NCBI GenBank assembly: GCA_964017235.1
Contig: OZ024928.1
Location: 84,997,566 to 85,061,565, forward strand
Length of the DNA: 64,000 nt
DNA from: Sabellastarte sp. h YS-2021
Taxonomy: Eukaryota; Annelida; Polychaeta; Sabellida; Sabellidae
Reading direction: 5' to 3'
Positions within the stretch are counted from its first letter, which is position 1, and each line of letters starts with the position of its first letter. A program made the position numbers and the translations under genes. Positions 12,747 to 25,500 of this stretch are shown here, piece after piece. The notes under the pieces were generated by a model that did no database searches, had not been told where the DNA came from, and saw only the letters and a program-made list of their open reading frames with translations.

Positions 12747-15700
12747 AGAGATAATCCGCATTTACTCATTTTGAGTAGGTGAGTAATTAGCTATGGGTCT
12801 GAAACTTCACCAAGTGAAAGCTCTCCCAAAAGTAGGTGAATGATTAATTTGAGAAAAATTGGCTATCTGCAATACTTTTAGAGATAATTCGCATTTACTC
12901 ATTTTGAGTAGGTGAGTAATTAGTTATGGGTCTGAAACTTCACAGAGTGAAAGCTCTCCCAAAAGTAGGTGAATGAGTTATTTGAGAAAAATTGGCTATC
13001 TGCAATACTTTTAGAGATAATTCGCATTTACTCATTTTGAGTAGGTGAGTAATTAGCTATGGGTCTGAAACTTCACAGAGTGAAAGCTCTCCCAAAAGTA
13101 GGTGAATGAGTTATTTGAGAAAAATTGGCTATCTGCAATACTTTTAGAGATAATTCGCATTTACTCATTTTGAGTAGGTGAGTAATTAGCTATGGGTCTG
13201 AAACTTCACAGAGTGAAAGCTCTCCCAAAAGTAGGTGAATGAGTTATTTGAGAAAAATTGGCTATCTGCAATACTTTTAGAGATAATTCGCATTTACTCA
13301 TTTTGAGTAGGTGAGTAATTAGCTATGGGTCTGAAACTTCACCGAGTGAAAGCTCTCCCAAAAGTAGGTGAATGATTAATTTGAGAAAAATTGGCTATCT
13401 GCAATACTTTTAGAGATAATTCGCATTTACTCATTTTGAGTAGGTGAGTAATTAGCTATGGGTCTGAAACTTCACCAAGTGAAAGCTCTCCCAAAAGTAG
13501 GTGAATGAGTTATTTGAGACAAATTGGCTATCTGCAATACTTTTAGAGATAATCCGCATTTACTCATTTTGAGTAGGTGAGTAATTAGCTATGGGTCTGA
13601 AACTTCACCAAGTGAAAGCTCTCCCAAAAGTAGGTGAATGATTAATTTGAGAAAAATTGGCTATCTGCAATACTTTTAGAGATAATTCGCATTTACTCAT
13701 TTTGAGTAGGTGAGTAATTAGCTATGGGTCTGAAACTTCACAGAGTGAAAGCTCTCCCAAAAGTAGGTGAATGAGTTATTTGAGAAAAATTGGCTATCTG
13801 CAATACTTTTAGAGATAATTCGCATTTACTCATTTTGAGTAGGTGAGTAATTAGCTATGGGTCTGAAACTTCACCAAGTGAAAGCTCTCCCAAAAGTAGG
13901 TGAATGATTAATTTGACAAAAATTGGCTATCTGCAATACTTTTAGAGATAATTCGCATTTACTCATTTTGAGTAGGTGAGTAATTAGCTATGGGTCTGAA
14001 ACTTCACCAAGTGAAAGCTCTCCCAAAAGTAGGTGAATGAGTTATTTGAGAAAAATTGGCTATCTGCAATACTTTTAGAGATAATTCGCATTTACTCATT
14101 TTGAGTAGGTGAGTAATTAGCTATGGGTCTGAAACTTCACCAAGTGAAAGCTCTCCCAAAAGTAGGTGAATGAGTTATTTGAGAAAAATTGGTTATCTGC
14201 AATACTTTTAGAGATAATTCGCATTTACTCATTTTGAGTAGGTGAGTAATTAGCTATGGGTCTGAAACTTCACCGAGTGAAAGCTCTCCCAAAAGTAGGT
14301 GAATGATTAATTTGAGAAAAATTGGCTATCTGCAATACTTTTAGAGATAATTCGCATTTACTCATTTTGAGTAGGTGAGTAATTAGCTATGGGTCTGAAA
14401 CTTCACTGAGTGAAAGCTCTCCCAAAAGTAGGTGAATGAGTTATTTGAGACAAATTGGCTATCTGCAATACTTTTAGAGATAATCCGCATTTACTCATTT
14501 TGAGTAGGTGAGTAATTAGCTATGGGTCTGAAACTTCACCAAGTGAAAGCTCTCCCAAAAGTAGGTGAATGATTAATTTGAGAAAAATTGGCTATCTGCA
14601 ATACTTTTAGAGATAATTCGCATTTACTCATTTTGAGTAGGTGAGTAATTAGCTATGGGTCTGAAACTTCACCGAGTGAAAGCTCTCCCAAAAGTAGGTG
14701 AATGATTAATTTGAGAAAAATTGGCTATCTGCAATACTTTTAGAGATAATTCGCATTTACTCATTTTGAGTAGGTGAGTAATTAGCTATGGGTCTGAAAC
14801 TTCACTGAGTGAAAGCTCTCCCAAAAGTAGGTGAATGAGTTATTTGAGACAAATTGGCTATCTGCAATACTTTTAGAGATAATCCGCATTTACTCATTTT
14901 GAGTAGGTGAGTAATTAGCTATGGGTCTGAAACTTCACCAAGTGAAAGCTCTCCCAAAAGTAGGTGAATGATTAATTTGAGAAAAATTGGCTATCTGCAA
15001 TACTTTTAGAGATAATTCGCATTTACTCATTTTGAGTAGGTGAGTAATTAGCTATGGGTCTGAAACTTCACAGAGTGAAAGCTCTCCCAAAAGTAGGTGA
15101 ATGAGTTATTTGAGAAAAATTGGCTATCTGCAATACTTTTAGAGATAATTCGCATTTACTCATTTTGAGTAGGTGAGTAATTAGCTATGGGTCTGAAACT
15201 TCACCAAGTGAAAGCTCTCCCAAAAGTAGGTGAATGATTAATTTGACAAAAATTGGCTATCTGCAATACTTTTAGAGATAATTCGCATTTACTCATTTTG
15301 AGTAGGTGAGTAATTAGCTATGGGTCTGAAACTTCACCAAGTGAAAGCTCTCCCAAAAGTAGGTGAATGATTAATTTGACAAAAATTGGCTATCTGCAAT
15401 ACTTTTAGAGATAATTCGCATTTACTCATTTTGAGTAGGTGAGTAATTAGCTATGGGTCTGAAACTTCACCAAGTGAAAGCTCTCCCAAAAGTAGGTGAA
15501 TGAGTTATTTGAGAAAAATTGGCTATCTGCAATACTTTTAGAGATAATTCGCATTTACTCATTTTGAGTAGGTGAGTAATTAGCTATGGGTCTGAAACTT
15601 CACCAAGTGAAAGCTCTCCCAAAAGTAGGTGAATGAGTTATTTGAGAAAAATTGGCTATCTGCAATACTTTTAGAAATAATTCGCATTTACTCATTTTGA

Positions 15701-15755
15701 GTAGGTGAGTAATTAGCTATGGGTCTGAAACTTCACCAAGTGAAAGCTCTTTGGG
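8658..15755 (+). repeat. 133-bp satellite array, about 53 units (copy A)
   Basis: The unit runs from GTGAAAGCTCTCCC to GAAACTTCACCAA, with inner motifs GAGATAATTCGCATTTACTC and ATTAGCTATGGGTCTG. The 133-bp spacing is regular (for example 8,797 to 8,930). Variant units (GATTAATTTGAG, GAGACAAATTGG with ATAATCCGC) recur in blocks, showing higher-order repeats. One leftover 5'-module segment interrupts the array at 10,591-10,815. Confidence 0.9.
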
Positions 15756-16530
15756 ATAGCTGCTCTGCAGAGATACCCTGAAGATAAAAAATTTCGTGGA
15801 AATCGCTCTATGTAGCATGGTTTTCGAAATATTAGAATTTTTGTGTTTTGCAATTTTTGCGAAAAATTTGAAAATTCAAAATGGCCGCCATTTTTGGCGA
15901 GATAAAATTTTTTTCAAAATTGGCATGGCTACTCTGCAGAGATACCCTTTGGGTCAAAAATTTCATCGAAATCGCTCTATCTAGCACGGTTTTCGAGATA
16001 TAAGCATTTTTGTGTTTTGCAATTTTTGCGAAAAATTCGAAAATTCAAAATGGCCGCCATTTTTGGCGAGACAAAATTTTTTTCAAAATTGGGATAGCTA
16101 CTCTGCAGAGATACCCTTTGGGTCAAAAATTTCGTCGAAATCGCTCTATCTAGCACGGTTTTCGAGATATAAGCATTTTTGTGTTTTGCAATTTTTGCGA
16201 AAATTTCGAAAATTCAAAATGGCCGCCATTTTTGGCGAGACAAAAATTTTTTGAAAATTGGGAAAAGTACTCCGCAGAGATATCCTGCGGGTCAAAAATT
16301 TTGTCGAAATTGCTCTATCTAGCACGGTTTTTGAGATATAAGCATTTTTGTGTTTTGCAATTTTTGCGAAAATTTCGAAAATTCAAAATGGCCGCCATTT
16401 TGGGCGAGACAAAAATTTTTTGAAAATTGGGAAAACTACTCCGCAGAGATACCCTGCGGGTCAAAAATTTCGCCGAAATCGCTCTATCTAGCACGGTTTT
16501 CGAGATATAAACATTTTTGTGTTTTCCTTA
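15756..16530 (+). repeat. 169-bp satellite array, about 4.7 units (copy A)
   Basis: The unit contains ATCGCTCTATCTAGCACGG, TTTTCGAGATATAAGCA and AAAATGGCCGCCATTTT. Corresponding points lie 169 bp apart (16,012, 16,181, 16,350). 169 is not a multiple of three, so the short open frames here change register from unit to unit and are not genes. Confidence 0.9.
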
Positions 16531-16920
16531 TTTGGAAAATTCGTAATGATTAATTAATCATTAATTACTCGGCCATTTCTTGACCAATCAATGCCAAAAT
16601 CTAATGATTTCCAGATTTTAATAGAATGAATGTATTTGCCAAGTTTCAGGTGAATTGATAAAATTCCTTTCAAGTTATCATCCGGACAAGCTTCCCCACC
16701 GAAAAAAGACATTTTTGGTCATGTGACCTCTCTGATTGGTTGAAATGTCACTGCAGCATATTCAAAAAACTTCCCCAAGGCTACTGGCTAAACCTGCCAA
16801 ATTTGAAAAGAATCCGCCTAACGGTTACAGAGTTATAAGGAAAACAAAATGCGGAGCCGGCGGAGCCGGCGGAGCCGGCGGAGCCTGAAGCTCTCCCATA
16901 CACAAACAAGCGTCCCTTAA

Positions 16921-17150
16921 TAATCTCAAAAGAGCATATCTGTTTCTATATTTGTTGACAAATAAAATATTATTTTTAACTCAACTCATCATACTTTTCA
17001 ATCTTCCTGCAAAGGGTAACTCTGAACCTATTTTCAAAGTATTTAAATGATTGATGATTGAATGTCCATTCTAAATTCATAATTCCAAAAGCGTATCTCT
17101 GTTTCTATATTTGTTCACAAATAAAATATTATTTAAAAATCATATATTAT
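16921..17150. repeat. family III interior with a duplicated flank (empty-site paralogue)
   Basis: The segment right of copy A (16,921 onward) plus the segment left of it (8,079-8,159) reproduces a unit that appears uninterrupted at 16,998-17,140. The unit includes CAATCTTCCTGCA, AAGTATTTAAATGATTG and CTGTTTCTATATTTGTT. It therefore shows the pre-insertion state of the copy A site. Confidence 0.65.
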
Positions 17151-17620
17151 TTATATTATTATTTTACTATATTATTTTTAGAATTTGCATTGTTTTTCAG
17201 TTATTCATTTCCTCAATTCCTATATATGTGGTCCATATATATGCAACCTAAATATGTGACACAATCTCAGTTCTGACTCCCTTTGTCTTAGATAATTAGA
17301 TAATAAAGCAAACACCACCTCCCACCCCCACCCCACCTCTCTCCCCTTCTCCACACCTCTCTCACTATTACAGAAGATCTGTATACCTTTGTTTATTTAG
17401 TGTCACTCAATAGCTGGAGGTCCCAGAGGTGGGTGGGGGATGGGGGGTGGGACTACAAAGAGATGGAGTGCTGCAGCACAAATGGTAAACAAACACTTAT
17501 AATATAAAAGGGGTAATCAAATACAAAAAGCTCAGTTAATCTTATCACTAAAATCAAATCAAATATATAAATAAGGAATGTCCAACAGGAAGATTATATA
17601 CCTCCAGAATTAAATATAAA
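17151..17620. other. no gene; C-rich then G-rich tracts
   Basis: AT-rich family III interior with a polypyrimidine tract at about 17,308-17,365 and a G-rich tract at about 17,416-17,452 (GGTGGGTGGGGGATGGGG). The G-rich tract could form a G-quadruplex. No coding sequence is seen. Confidence 0.5.
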
Positions 17621-18125
17621 CTAGAGGATCGCTCGCAAAAAAAAAAGATAATGTTTTTGCATAGCAAAAACAAAGCGTCCCGAAAAGGATATAGAGGTGA
17701 GTGCTAAAGTATTAAGAAAATGCTTCGTTTCTAGCCTTATACTGTTGTGGCAACCAAAGTCAGCGCAGTCTGCTCTATCTAGCACGGTTTTCAAGATATA
17801 AGCATTTTTGTGTTTTGCAAAAAATAAAAAACTTAAAAATGTCCGCTATATTTGACGAGACAAAAATATTTTGAAAATTGGCATGGCTACTCTGCAGAGA
17901 TACCCAGCAGGTCCAAAATTTTGTTGAGTTTGCTCCATATAGCACGGTTTTCGAGATATAAGCATTTTTGTGTTTTGCAAAAACTTTGAAAATTCAAAAT
18001 GGCCACCATTTTTGGGGAGACAAAAATTTTTGTCAAGACCACTGCCGTGGTGTGTATCTCCCGCCGAGCATTAAAGCAGAAGAAATAGCTTTTCCGAGAT
18101 ATTCACAATTTTTCATTTTCGTGTG

Positions 18126-20795
18126 TGAAAGGTCTTCCAAAAGTAGGTGAATGAGTTATTTGAGAAAAATTGGCTATCTGCAATACTATTAAGAGATAAT
18201 TCACATTTACTCATTTTGAGTAGGTGAATAATTATCTATGGGTCTAAAACTTCACCAAGTGAAAGCTCTCCCACAAGTAGGTGAATGAGTTATTTGAGAA
18301 AAATTGGCTATCTGCAATACTTTTAGAGATAATTCGCATTTACTCATTTTGAGTAGGTGAGTAATTAGCTATGGGTCTGAAACTTCACCATGTGAAAGCT
18401 CTCCCACAAGTAGATGAATGAGTATTTGATAAAAATTGGGTATCCGCAATACTTTTACAGATAATTAGCATTTACTCATTTTGAGTAGGTGAATAAATAG
18501 CTATGGGTCTGAAACTTCACCAAGTGAAAGCTCTCCCAAAAGTAGGTGAATGAGTTATTTGAGAAAAATTGGCTATCTGCAATACTTTTAAGAGATAATT
18601 CACATTTACTCATTTTGAGTAGGTGAATAATTAGCTATGGGTCTGAAACTTCACCAAGTGAAAGCTCTCCCAAAAGTAGGTGAATGATTTATTTAAGAAA
18701 ACTTGGCTATCTGCAATACTTTTAGAGATAATTCGCATTTACTCATTTTGAGTAGGTGAGTAATTAGCTATGGGTCTGAAACTTCACCAAGTGAAAGCTC
18801 TCCCAAAAGTAGGTGAATGAGTTATTTGAGAAAAATTGGCTATCTGCAATACTTTTAGAGATAATTCGCATTTACTCATTTTGAGTAGACGAGTAATTAG
18901 CTATGGGTCTGAAACTTCACCAAGTGAAAGCTCTCCCAAAAGTAGGTGAATGATTAATTTGAGAAAAATTGGCTATCTGCAATACTTTTAGAGATAATTC
19001 GCATTTACTCATTTTGAGTAGGTGAGTAATTAGCTATGGGTCTGAAACTTCACCAAGTGAAAGCTCTCCCAAAAGTAGGTGAATGAGTTATTTGAGAAAA
19101 ATTGGCTATCTGCAATACTTTTACAGATAATTCGCATTTACTCATTTTGAGTAGGTGAGTAATTAGCTATGGGTCTGAAACTTCACAGAGTGAAAGCTCT
19201 GCCAAAAGTAGGTGAATGATTAATTTGAGAAAAATTGGCTATCTGCAATACTTTTAGAGATAATTTGCATTTACTCATTTTGAGTAGGTGAGTAATTAGC
19301 TATGGGTCTGAAACTTCACAGAGTGAAAGCTCTCCCAAAAGTAGGTGAATGAGTTATTTGAGAAAAATTGGCTATCTGCAATACTTTTAGAGATAATTCG
19401 CATTTACTCATTTTGAGTAGGTGAGTAATTAGCTATGGGTCTGAAACTTCACCAAGTGAAAGCTCTCCCAAAAGTAGGTGAATGAGTTATTTGAGAAAAA
19501 TTGGCTATCTGCAATACTTTTAGAGATAATTCACATTTACTCATTTTCAGTAGGTGAGTAATTAGCTATGGGTCTGAAACTTCACAGAGTGAAAGCTCTG
19601 CCAAAAGTAGGTGAATGAGTTATTTGAGAAAAATTGGCTATCTGCAATACTTTTACAGATAATTCGCATTTACTCATTTTGAGTAGGTGAGTAATTAGCT
19701 ATGGGTCTGAAACTTCACAGAGTGAAAGCTCTCCCAAAAGTAGGTGAATGAGTTATTTGAGAAAAATTGGCTATCTGCAATACTTTTAGAGATAATTCGC
19801 ATTTACTCATTTTGAGTAGGTGAGTAATTAGCTATGGGTCTGAAACTTCACCAAGTGAAAGCTCTCCCAAAAGTAGGTGAATGATTAATTTGACAAAAAT
19901 TGGCTCTCTGCAATACTTTTAGAGATAATTCGCATTTACTCATTTTGAGTAGGTGAGTAATTAGCTATGGGTCTGAAACTTCACCAAGTGAAAGCTCTCC
20001 CAAAAGTAGGTGAAGGAGTTATTTGAGAAAAATTGGCTATCTGCAATACTTTTAGAGATAATTCACATTTACTCATTTTGAGTAGGTGAGTAATTAGCTA
20101 TGGGTCTGAAACTTCACCAAGTGAAAGCTCTCCCAAAAGTAGGTGAATGAGTTATTTGAGAAAAATTGGCTATCTGCAATACTTTTACAGATAATTCGCA
20201 TTTACTCATTTTGAGTAGGTGAGTAATTAGCTATGGGTCTGAAACTTCACCATGTGAAAGCTCTCCCACAAGTAGATGAATGAGTTATTTGATAAAAATT
20301 GGGTATCCGCAATACTTTTACAGATAATTAGCATTTACTCATTTTGAGTAGGTAAATAATTAGCTATGGGTCTGAAACTTCACCATGTGAAAGCTCTCCC
20401 AAAAGTAGGTGAATGAGTTATTTGAGAAAAATTGGCTATCTGCAATACTTTTAGAGATAATTCGCATTTACTCATTTTGAGTAGGTGAGTAATTGGCTAT
20501 GGGTCTGAAACTTCACCATGTGAAAGCTCTTCCAAAAGTAGGTGAATGAGTTATTTGAGAAAAATTGGCCATCTGCAATACTTTTAGAGATAATTCGCAT
20601 TTACTCATTTTGAGTAGGTGAGTAATTAGCTATGGGTCTGAAACTTCACCAAGTGAAAGCTCTCCCAAAAGTAGGTGAATGAGTTATTTGAGAAAAATTG
20701 GCTATCTGCAATACTTTTAGAGGTAATTCACATTTACTCTTTTTGAGTAGGTGAGCAATTAGCTATGGGTCTGAAACTTCACCAAGTGAAAGCTC
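18126..20795 (+). repeat. 133-bp satellite array, about 20 units (copy B)
   Basis: Same unit as in copy A, with more variant units (CACCATGTGAAAG, CCACAAGTAGATGAATG) near both ends of the array. Confidence 0.9.
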
Positions 20796-22075
20796 TTTGG
20801 GATAGCTGCTCTGCAGAGATACCCTGAAGATAAAAAATTTCGTTGAAATCGCTCTATGTAGCACGGTTTTCGAAATATTAGCATTTTTGTGTTTTGCAAT
20901 TTTTGCGCCAAAATTCGAAAATTCAAAATGGCCGCCATTTTTGGCAAGACAAAATTTTTTTGAAAATTGGCATGCCTACTCTGCATAGATACCCTGCGGG
21001 TCAAAAATTTCGTCGAAATCGCTCTATCTAGCACGGTTTTCGAGATATAAGTATTTTTGTGTTTTGCAATTTTGCGAAAAATTCGAAAATTCAAAATGGC
21101 CGCCATTTTTGGCGAGAAATTTTTTGTTTGAAAATTGGCAGCTACTCTGCAGAGATACCCTGCGGGTCAAAAATTTCGTCGAAATCGCTCTATCTAGCAG
21201 GGTTTTCGAGATATAAGCATTTTTATGTTTTGCAATTTTTGCGAAAAATTCGAAAATCCAAAATGGCCGCCATTTTTGGCGAGACAAAAATTTTTTCAAA
21301 ATTGGGATAACTACTCTGCAGAGATACCCTGCGGGTCAAAAATTTCGTCGAAATCGCTCTATCTAGCACGGTTTTCGAGATATAAGCATTTTTGTGTTTT
21401 GCAATTTTTGCGAAAATTTCGAAAATTCAAAATGGCTGCCATTTTTGGCGAGACAAAAATTTTTTGAAAATTGGGAAAATTACTCCGCAGAGTTATCCTG
21501 CGGGTCAAAAATTTTGTCGAAATTGCTCTATCTAGCACGGTTTTTGAGATATAAGCATTTTTGTGTTTTGTAATTTTTGCGAAAAATTCGAAAATTCAAA
21601 ATGGCCGCCATTTTTGGCGAGACAAAAATTTTTTCAAAATTGGGACAACTACTCTGCAGAGATACCCTGTGGGTCAAAAATTTCGTCGAAATCGCTCTAT
21701 CTAGCAGGGTTTTCGAGATATAAGCATTTTTGTGTTTTGCAATTTTTGCGAAAATTTCAAAAATTCAAAATGGCTGCCATTTTTGGCGAGACAAAAAGTT
21801 TTTGAAAATTGGGAAAAGTACTCTGCAGAGATATCCTGCGGGTCAAAAATTTTGTCGAAATTGCTCTATCTAGCACGGTTTTTGAGATATAAGCATTTTT
21901 GTGTTTTGCAATTTTTGCGAAAATTTCGAAAATTCAAAATGGCCGCCATTTTGGGCGAGACAAAAATTTTTTGAAAATTGGCAAAACTACTCCGCAGAGA
22001 TACCCTGCGGGTCAAAAATTTCGTCGAAATCGCTCTATCTAGCACGGTTTTCGAGATATAAGCATTTTTGTGTTT
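20796..22075 (+). repeat. 169-bp satellite array, about 7.5 units (copy B)
   Basis: Same 169-bp unit as in copy A, in tandem up to the CCTTATTTGGAAAATTCG boundary of the 3' module. Short open frames on both strands arise only from the repeat. Confidence 0.9.
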
Positions 22076-22519
22076 TCCTTATTTGGAAAATTCGTAATGA
22101 TTAATTAATCATTAATTACTCGGCCATTTCTTGACCAATCAATGCCAAAATCTAATGATTTCCAGATTTTAATAGAATGAATGTATTTGCCAAGTTTCAG
22201 GTGAATTGATAAAATTCCTTTCAAGTTATCATCCGGACAAGCTTCCCCATCGAAAAAAGACATTTTTGGTCATGTGACCTCTCTGATTGGTTGAAATGTC
22301 ACTGCAGCATATTCAAAAAAATTCCCCAAGGCTACTGCATAAACCTGCCAAATTTGAAAAGAATCCGCCTAACGGTTACAGAGTTATAAGGAAAACAAAA
22401 TGCGGAGCCGGCGGAGCCGCCGGAGCCGGCGGAGCCGGCGGAGCCAGAAGCTCTCCCATACACAAACAAGCGTCCCTTGCGGGACGCTTAATTATCAAAC
22501 GACAAGAACAGATTTATAA

Positions 22520-25500
22520 CTAGAAATAGGCCGCCCTGTTGATAGTAGATGCGAATAGAAACATGATAGCATAGAAGAACACACATTATCATGTGTAATG
22601 TCCACCCATGAACCTTTTGCCCAAATTGTACAGTAGTCTTACAAGACCCTGTTTCATTTGTAAAATATATCAATGATGCTTAAATATTTGTTAGTGTAGA
22701 TGTAAAATATTTCAGCTTCATGCCTTTTTGCATTGGTTGGGTTGAAAATTTTGAGGAAATCACTCTATCTTGCACGGTTAAGAAGATAGAAGCAAATTCC
22801 TGTTTTTCTATTTTTATCAAAAATTTGAAAATTCAAAATCGCCGCCATTTTTGGGAAAAGGAAATTTTTTTGAAAATTGCCAAGAGTACATTTCTTAGAT
22901 ACCCTATGGGTCGAAAATTTCAACGAAATAACTCTATTTTGCACGGTTAAGGCCAGTTTGTGTTTTTCCATTTTGGGCAAAAATTCGAAAATTCAAAATG
23001 GCTGCCATTTTTGAGGAGGGGAAAATTTTTTGAAAATTGCAAAGATTACATTCCTTAGATACCCTGTGGGTTGAAAATTTCGACGAAATCGCTCTATCTC
23101 GCATGGTTAAGGAGATAGAAGCAAATTTGTGTTTTGCCATTTTTGACAAAAATTTGAAAATTCAAAACGGCCGCCATTTTAGGGGAGGGGAAATTTTTTT
23201 TTAAATTGCCAAGAATACAATGCTGAAATACCTGTGGGTCGAAAATTTTGACGAAATCGCTCTATCTCGCACGGTTAAGGAGATAGAAGCAAATTTGTGT
23301 TTTGCCATTTTTGGCAAAAATTCGAAAATTCAAAATGGCCGCCATTTTTGGGGAGGGGAAAATTTTTGGAAAATTGCAAAGATTGCATTCCTTAGATACC
23401 CTGTGGGTCGAAAATTTCGACGAAATCACTCTATCTCGCACGGTTAAGGAGATAGAAGCAAATTAGTGTTTTGCTATTTTTGGCAAAAATTCGAAAATTC
23501 AAAATGGCTGCCATTTTTGGGGAGGGGAAATTTTTTTTAAAATTACTAAGAGTACAATGCTCAGATACCCTGTGGGTCGAAAATTTCGACGAAATCGCTC
23601 TATCTGGCACGGTTAAGGAGATAGAAGCAAATTTGTGTTTTGCCATTTTTGGCAAAATTCGAAAATTCAAAATGGCCGCCATTTTTGGGGAGGGGAAAAT
23701 TTTTTAAAAATTACCAAGAGTACAATGCTCAGATACCCTGTGGGTCGAAAATTTCGACGAAATCGCTCTATCTCGCACGGTTAAGGAGATAGAAGCAAAT
23801 TTGTGTTTTGCCATTTTTGGCAAAAATTCGAAAATTCAAAATGGCCGCCATTTTTGGGGAGGGGAAAATTTTTTGAAAATTGCAAAGATTGAATTCCTTA
23901 GATACCCTGTGGGTCGAAAATTTCGACGAAATCGCTCTATCTCGCACGGTTAAGGAGATAGAAGCAAATTAGTGTTTTGCCATTTTTGGCAAAAATTCGA
24001 AAATTCAAAATGGCCACCATTTTTGGGGAGGGGAAAATTTTTGGAAAATTGCAAAGATTGCATTGCTTAGATACCCTGTGCGTCGAAAATTTTGCCGAAA
24101 TCGCTCTATCTCGCACGGTTAAGGAGATAGAAGCAAATTAGTGTTTTGCCATTTTTGGCAAAAATTCAAAATGGCCGCCATTTTTGGGGAGGGGAAAATT
24201 TTGTAAAAATTACCAAGAGTACAATGCTCAGATACCCTGTGGGTCGAAAATTTCGACGAAATCACTCTATCTGGCACGGTTAAGGAGATAGAAGCAAATT
24301 TGTGTTTTGCCATTTTTGGCAAAAATTCGAAAATTCAAAATGGCCGCCATTTTTGGGGAGGGGAAAATTTTGGGAAAATTGCAAAGATTGCATTCCTTAG
24401 ATACCCTGTGGGTCGAAAATTTCGACGAAATCACTCTATCTCGCACGGTTAAGGAGATAGAAGCAAATTAGTGTTTTGCCATTTTTGGCAAAAATTCGAA
24501 AATTCAAAATGGCCGCCATTTTTGGGGAGGGGAAAATTTTTTAAAAATTACCAAGAGTACAATGCTCAGATACCCTGTGGGTCGAAAATTTTGACGAAAT
24601 CAATCTATCTCGCACGGTTAAGGAGATAGAAGCAGATTGGTGTTTTGCCATTTTTGGCAAAAATTCGAAAATTCAAAATGGCCGCCATTTTTGGGGAGGG
24701 GAAAATTTTTTGAAAATTGCAAAGATTGCATTCCTTAAATACCCTGTGGGTCGAAAATTTCGACGAAATCGCTCTATCTCGCACGGTTAAGGAGATAGAA
24801 GCAAATTTGTGTTTTGCCATTTTTGGCAAAAATTCGAAAATTCAAAATGGCCGCCATTTTTGGGAGGGGAAAATTTTTGGAAAATTGCAAAGATTGCATT
24901 CCTTAGATACCCTGTGGGTCGAAAATTTCGACGAAATCGCTCTATCTCGCACGGTTAAGGAGATAGAAGCAAATTAGTGTTTTGCCATTTTTGGCAAAAA
25001 TTCGAAAATTCAAAATGGCCGCCATTTTTGGGGAGGGGAAATTTTTTTAAAAATTACCAAGAGTACAATGCTCAGATACCCTGTGGGTCGAAAATTTTGA
25101 CGAAATCAATCTATCTCGCACGGTTAAGGAGATAGAAGCAGATTGGTGTTTTGCCATTTTTGGCAAAAATTCGAAAATTCAAAATGGCCGCCATTTTTGG
25201 GGAGGGGAAAATTTTTTGAAAATTGCAAAGATTGCATTCCTTAAATACCCTGTGGGTCGAAAATTTCGACGAAATCGCTCTATCTCGCACGGTTAAGGAG
25301 ATAGAAGCAAATTTGTGTTTTGCCATTTTTGGCAAAAATTCGAAAATTCAAAATGGCCGCCATTTTTGGGGAGGGGAAAATTTTTTAAAAATTACCAAGA
25401 GTACAATGCTCAGATACCCTGTGGGTCGAAAATTTCGACGAAATCGCTCTATCTCGCACGGTTAAGGAGATAGAAGCAAATTTGTGTTTTGCCATTTTTG

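Larger units (their letters stand above)
8160..16920 (+). mobile_element. family I hairpin-ended element, copy A (8.8 kb)
   Basis: Starts CTAGAGGATCGCTCGC. The 5' module holds AAGCGTCCC at 8,212-8,220. Then come two units related to the 169-bp repeat, about 53 units of a 133-bp repeat (8,658-15,755), about 4.7 units of a 169-bp repeat (15,756-16,530), and a unique 3' module with an AT palindrome and GGCGGAGCC repeats. The end is CGTCCCTTAA. The right arm of the terminal hairpin is missing: 10 bases are lost between two CTT repeats compared with copies B and C. It is inserted at AA/T inside family III. A duplicated copy of the flank at 16,998-17,140 provides an empty-site comparison that fits these ends. 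Confidence 0.8.
17621..22491 (+). mobile_element. family I hairpin-ended element, copy B (4.9 kb)
   Basis: Full-length by structure: CTAGAGGATCGCTCGC start, AAGCGTCCC at 17,673-17,681, about 20 units of the 133-bp repeat (18,126-20,795), about 7.5 units of the 169-bp repeat (20,796-22,075), and a 3' module with GGAGCCGGCGGAGCC repeats. The hairpin GCGTCCC-TTGC-GGGACGC is at 22,470-22,487, then TTAA. It is flanked by ATAAA on the left and TTATC on the right, so it sits between A and T with no target duplication. Confidence 0.85.

Noticed and set aside
8658..15755. CRISPR-like array
   Set aside because: Units are homogeneous from end to end with no repeat/spacer alternation, and the context is eukaryotic transposon sequence.
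22720..25465. Repeated 70-86 codon frames in the 168-bp array
   Set aside because: 168 is a multiple of three, so frames can stay open by period alone. Both strands are open and the content is just translated satellite.
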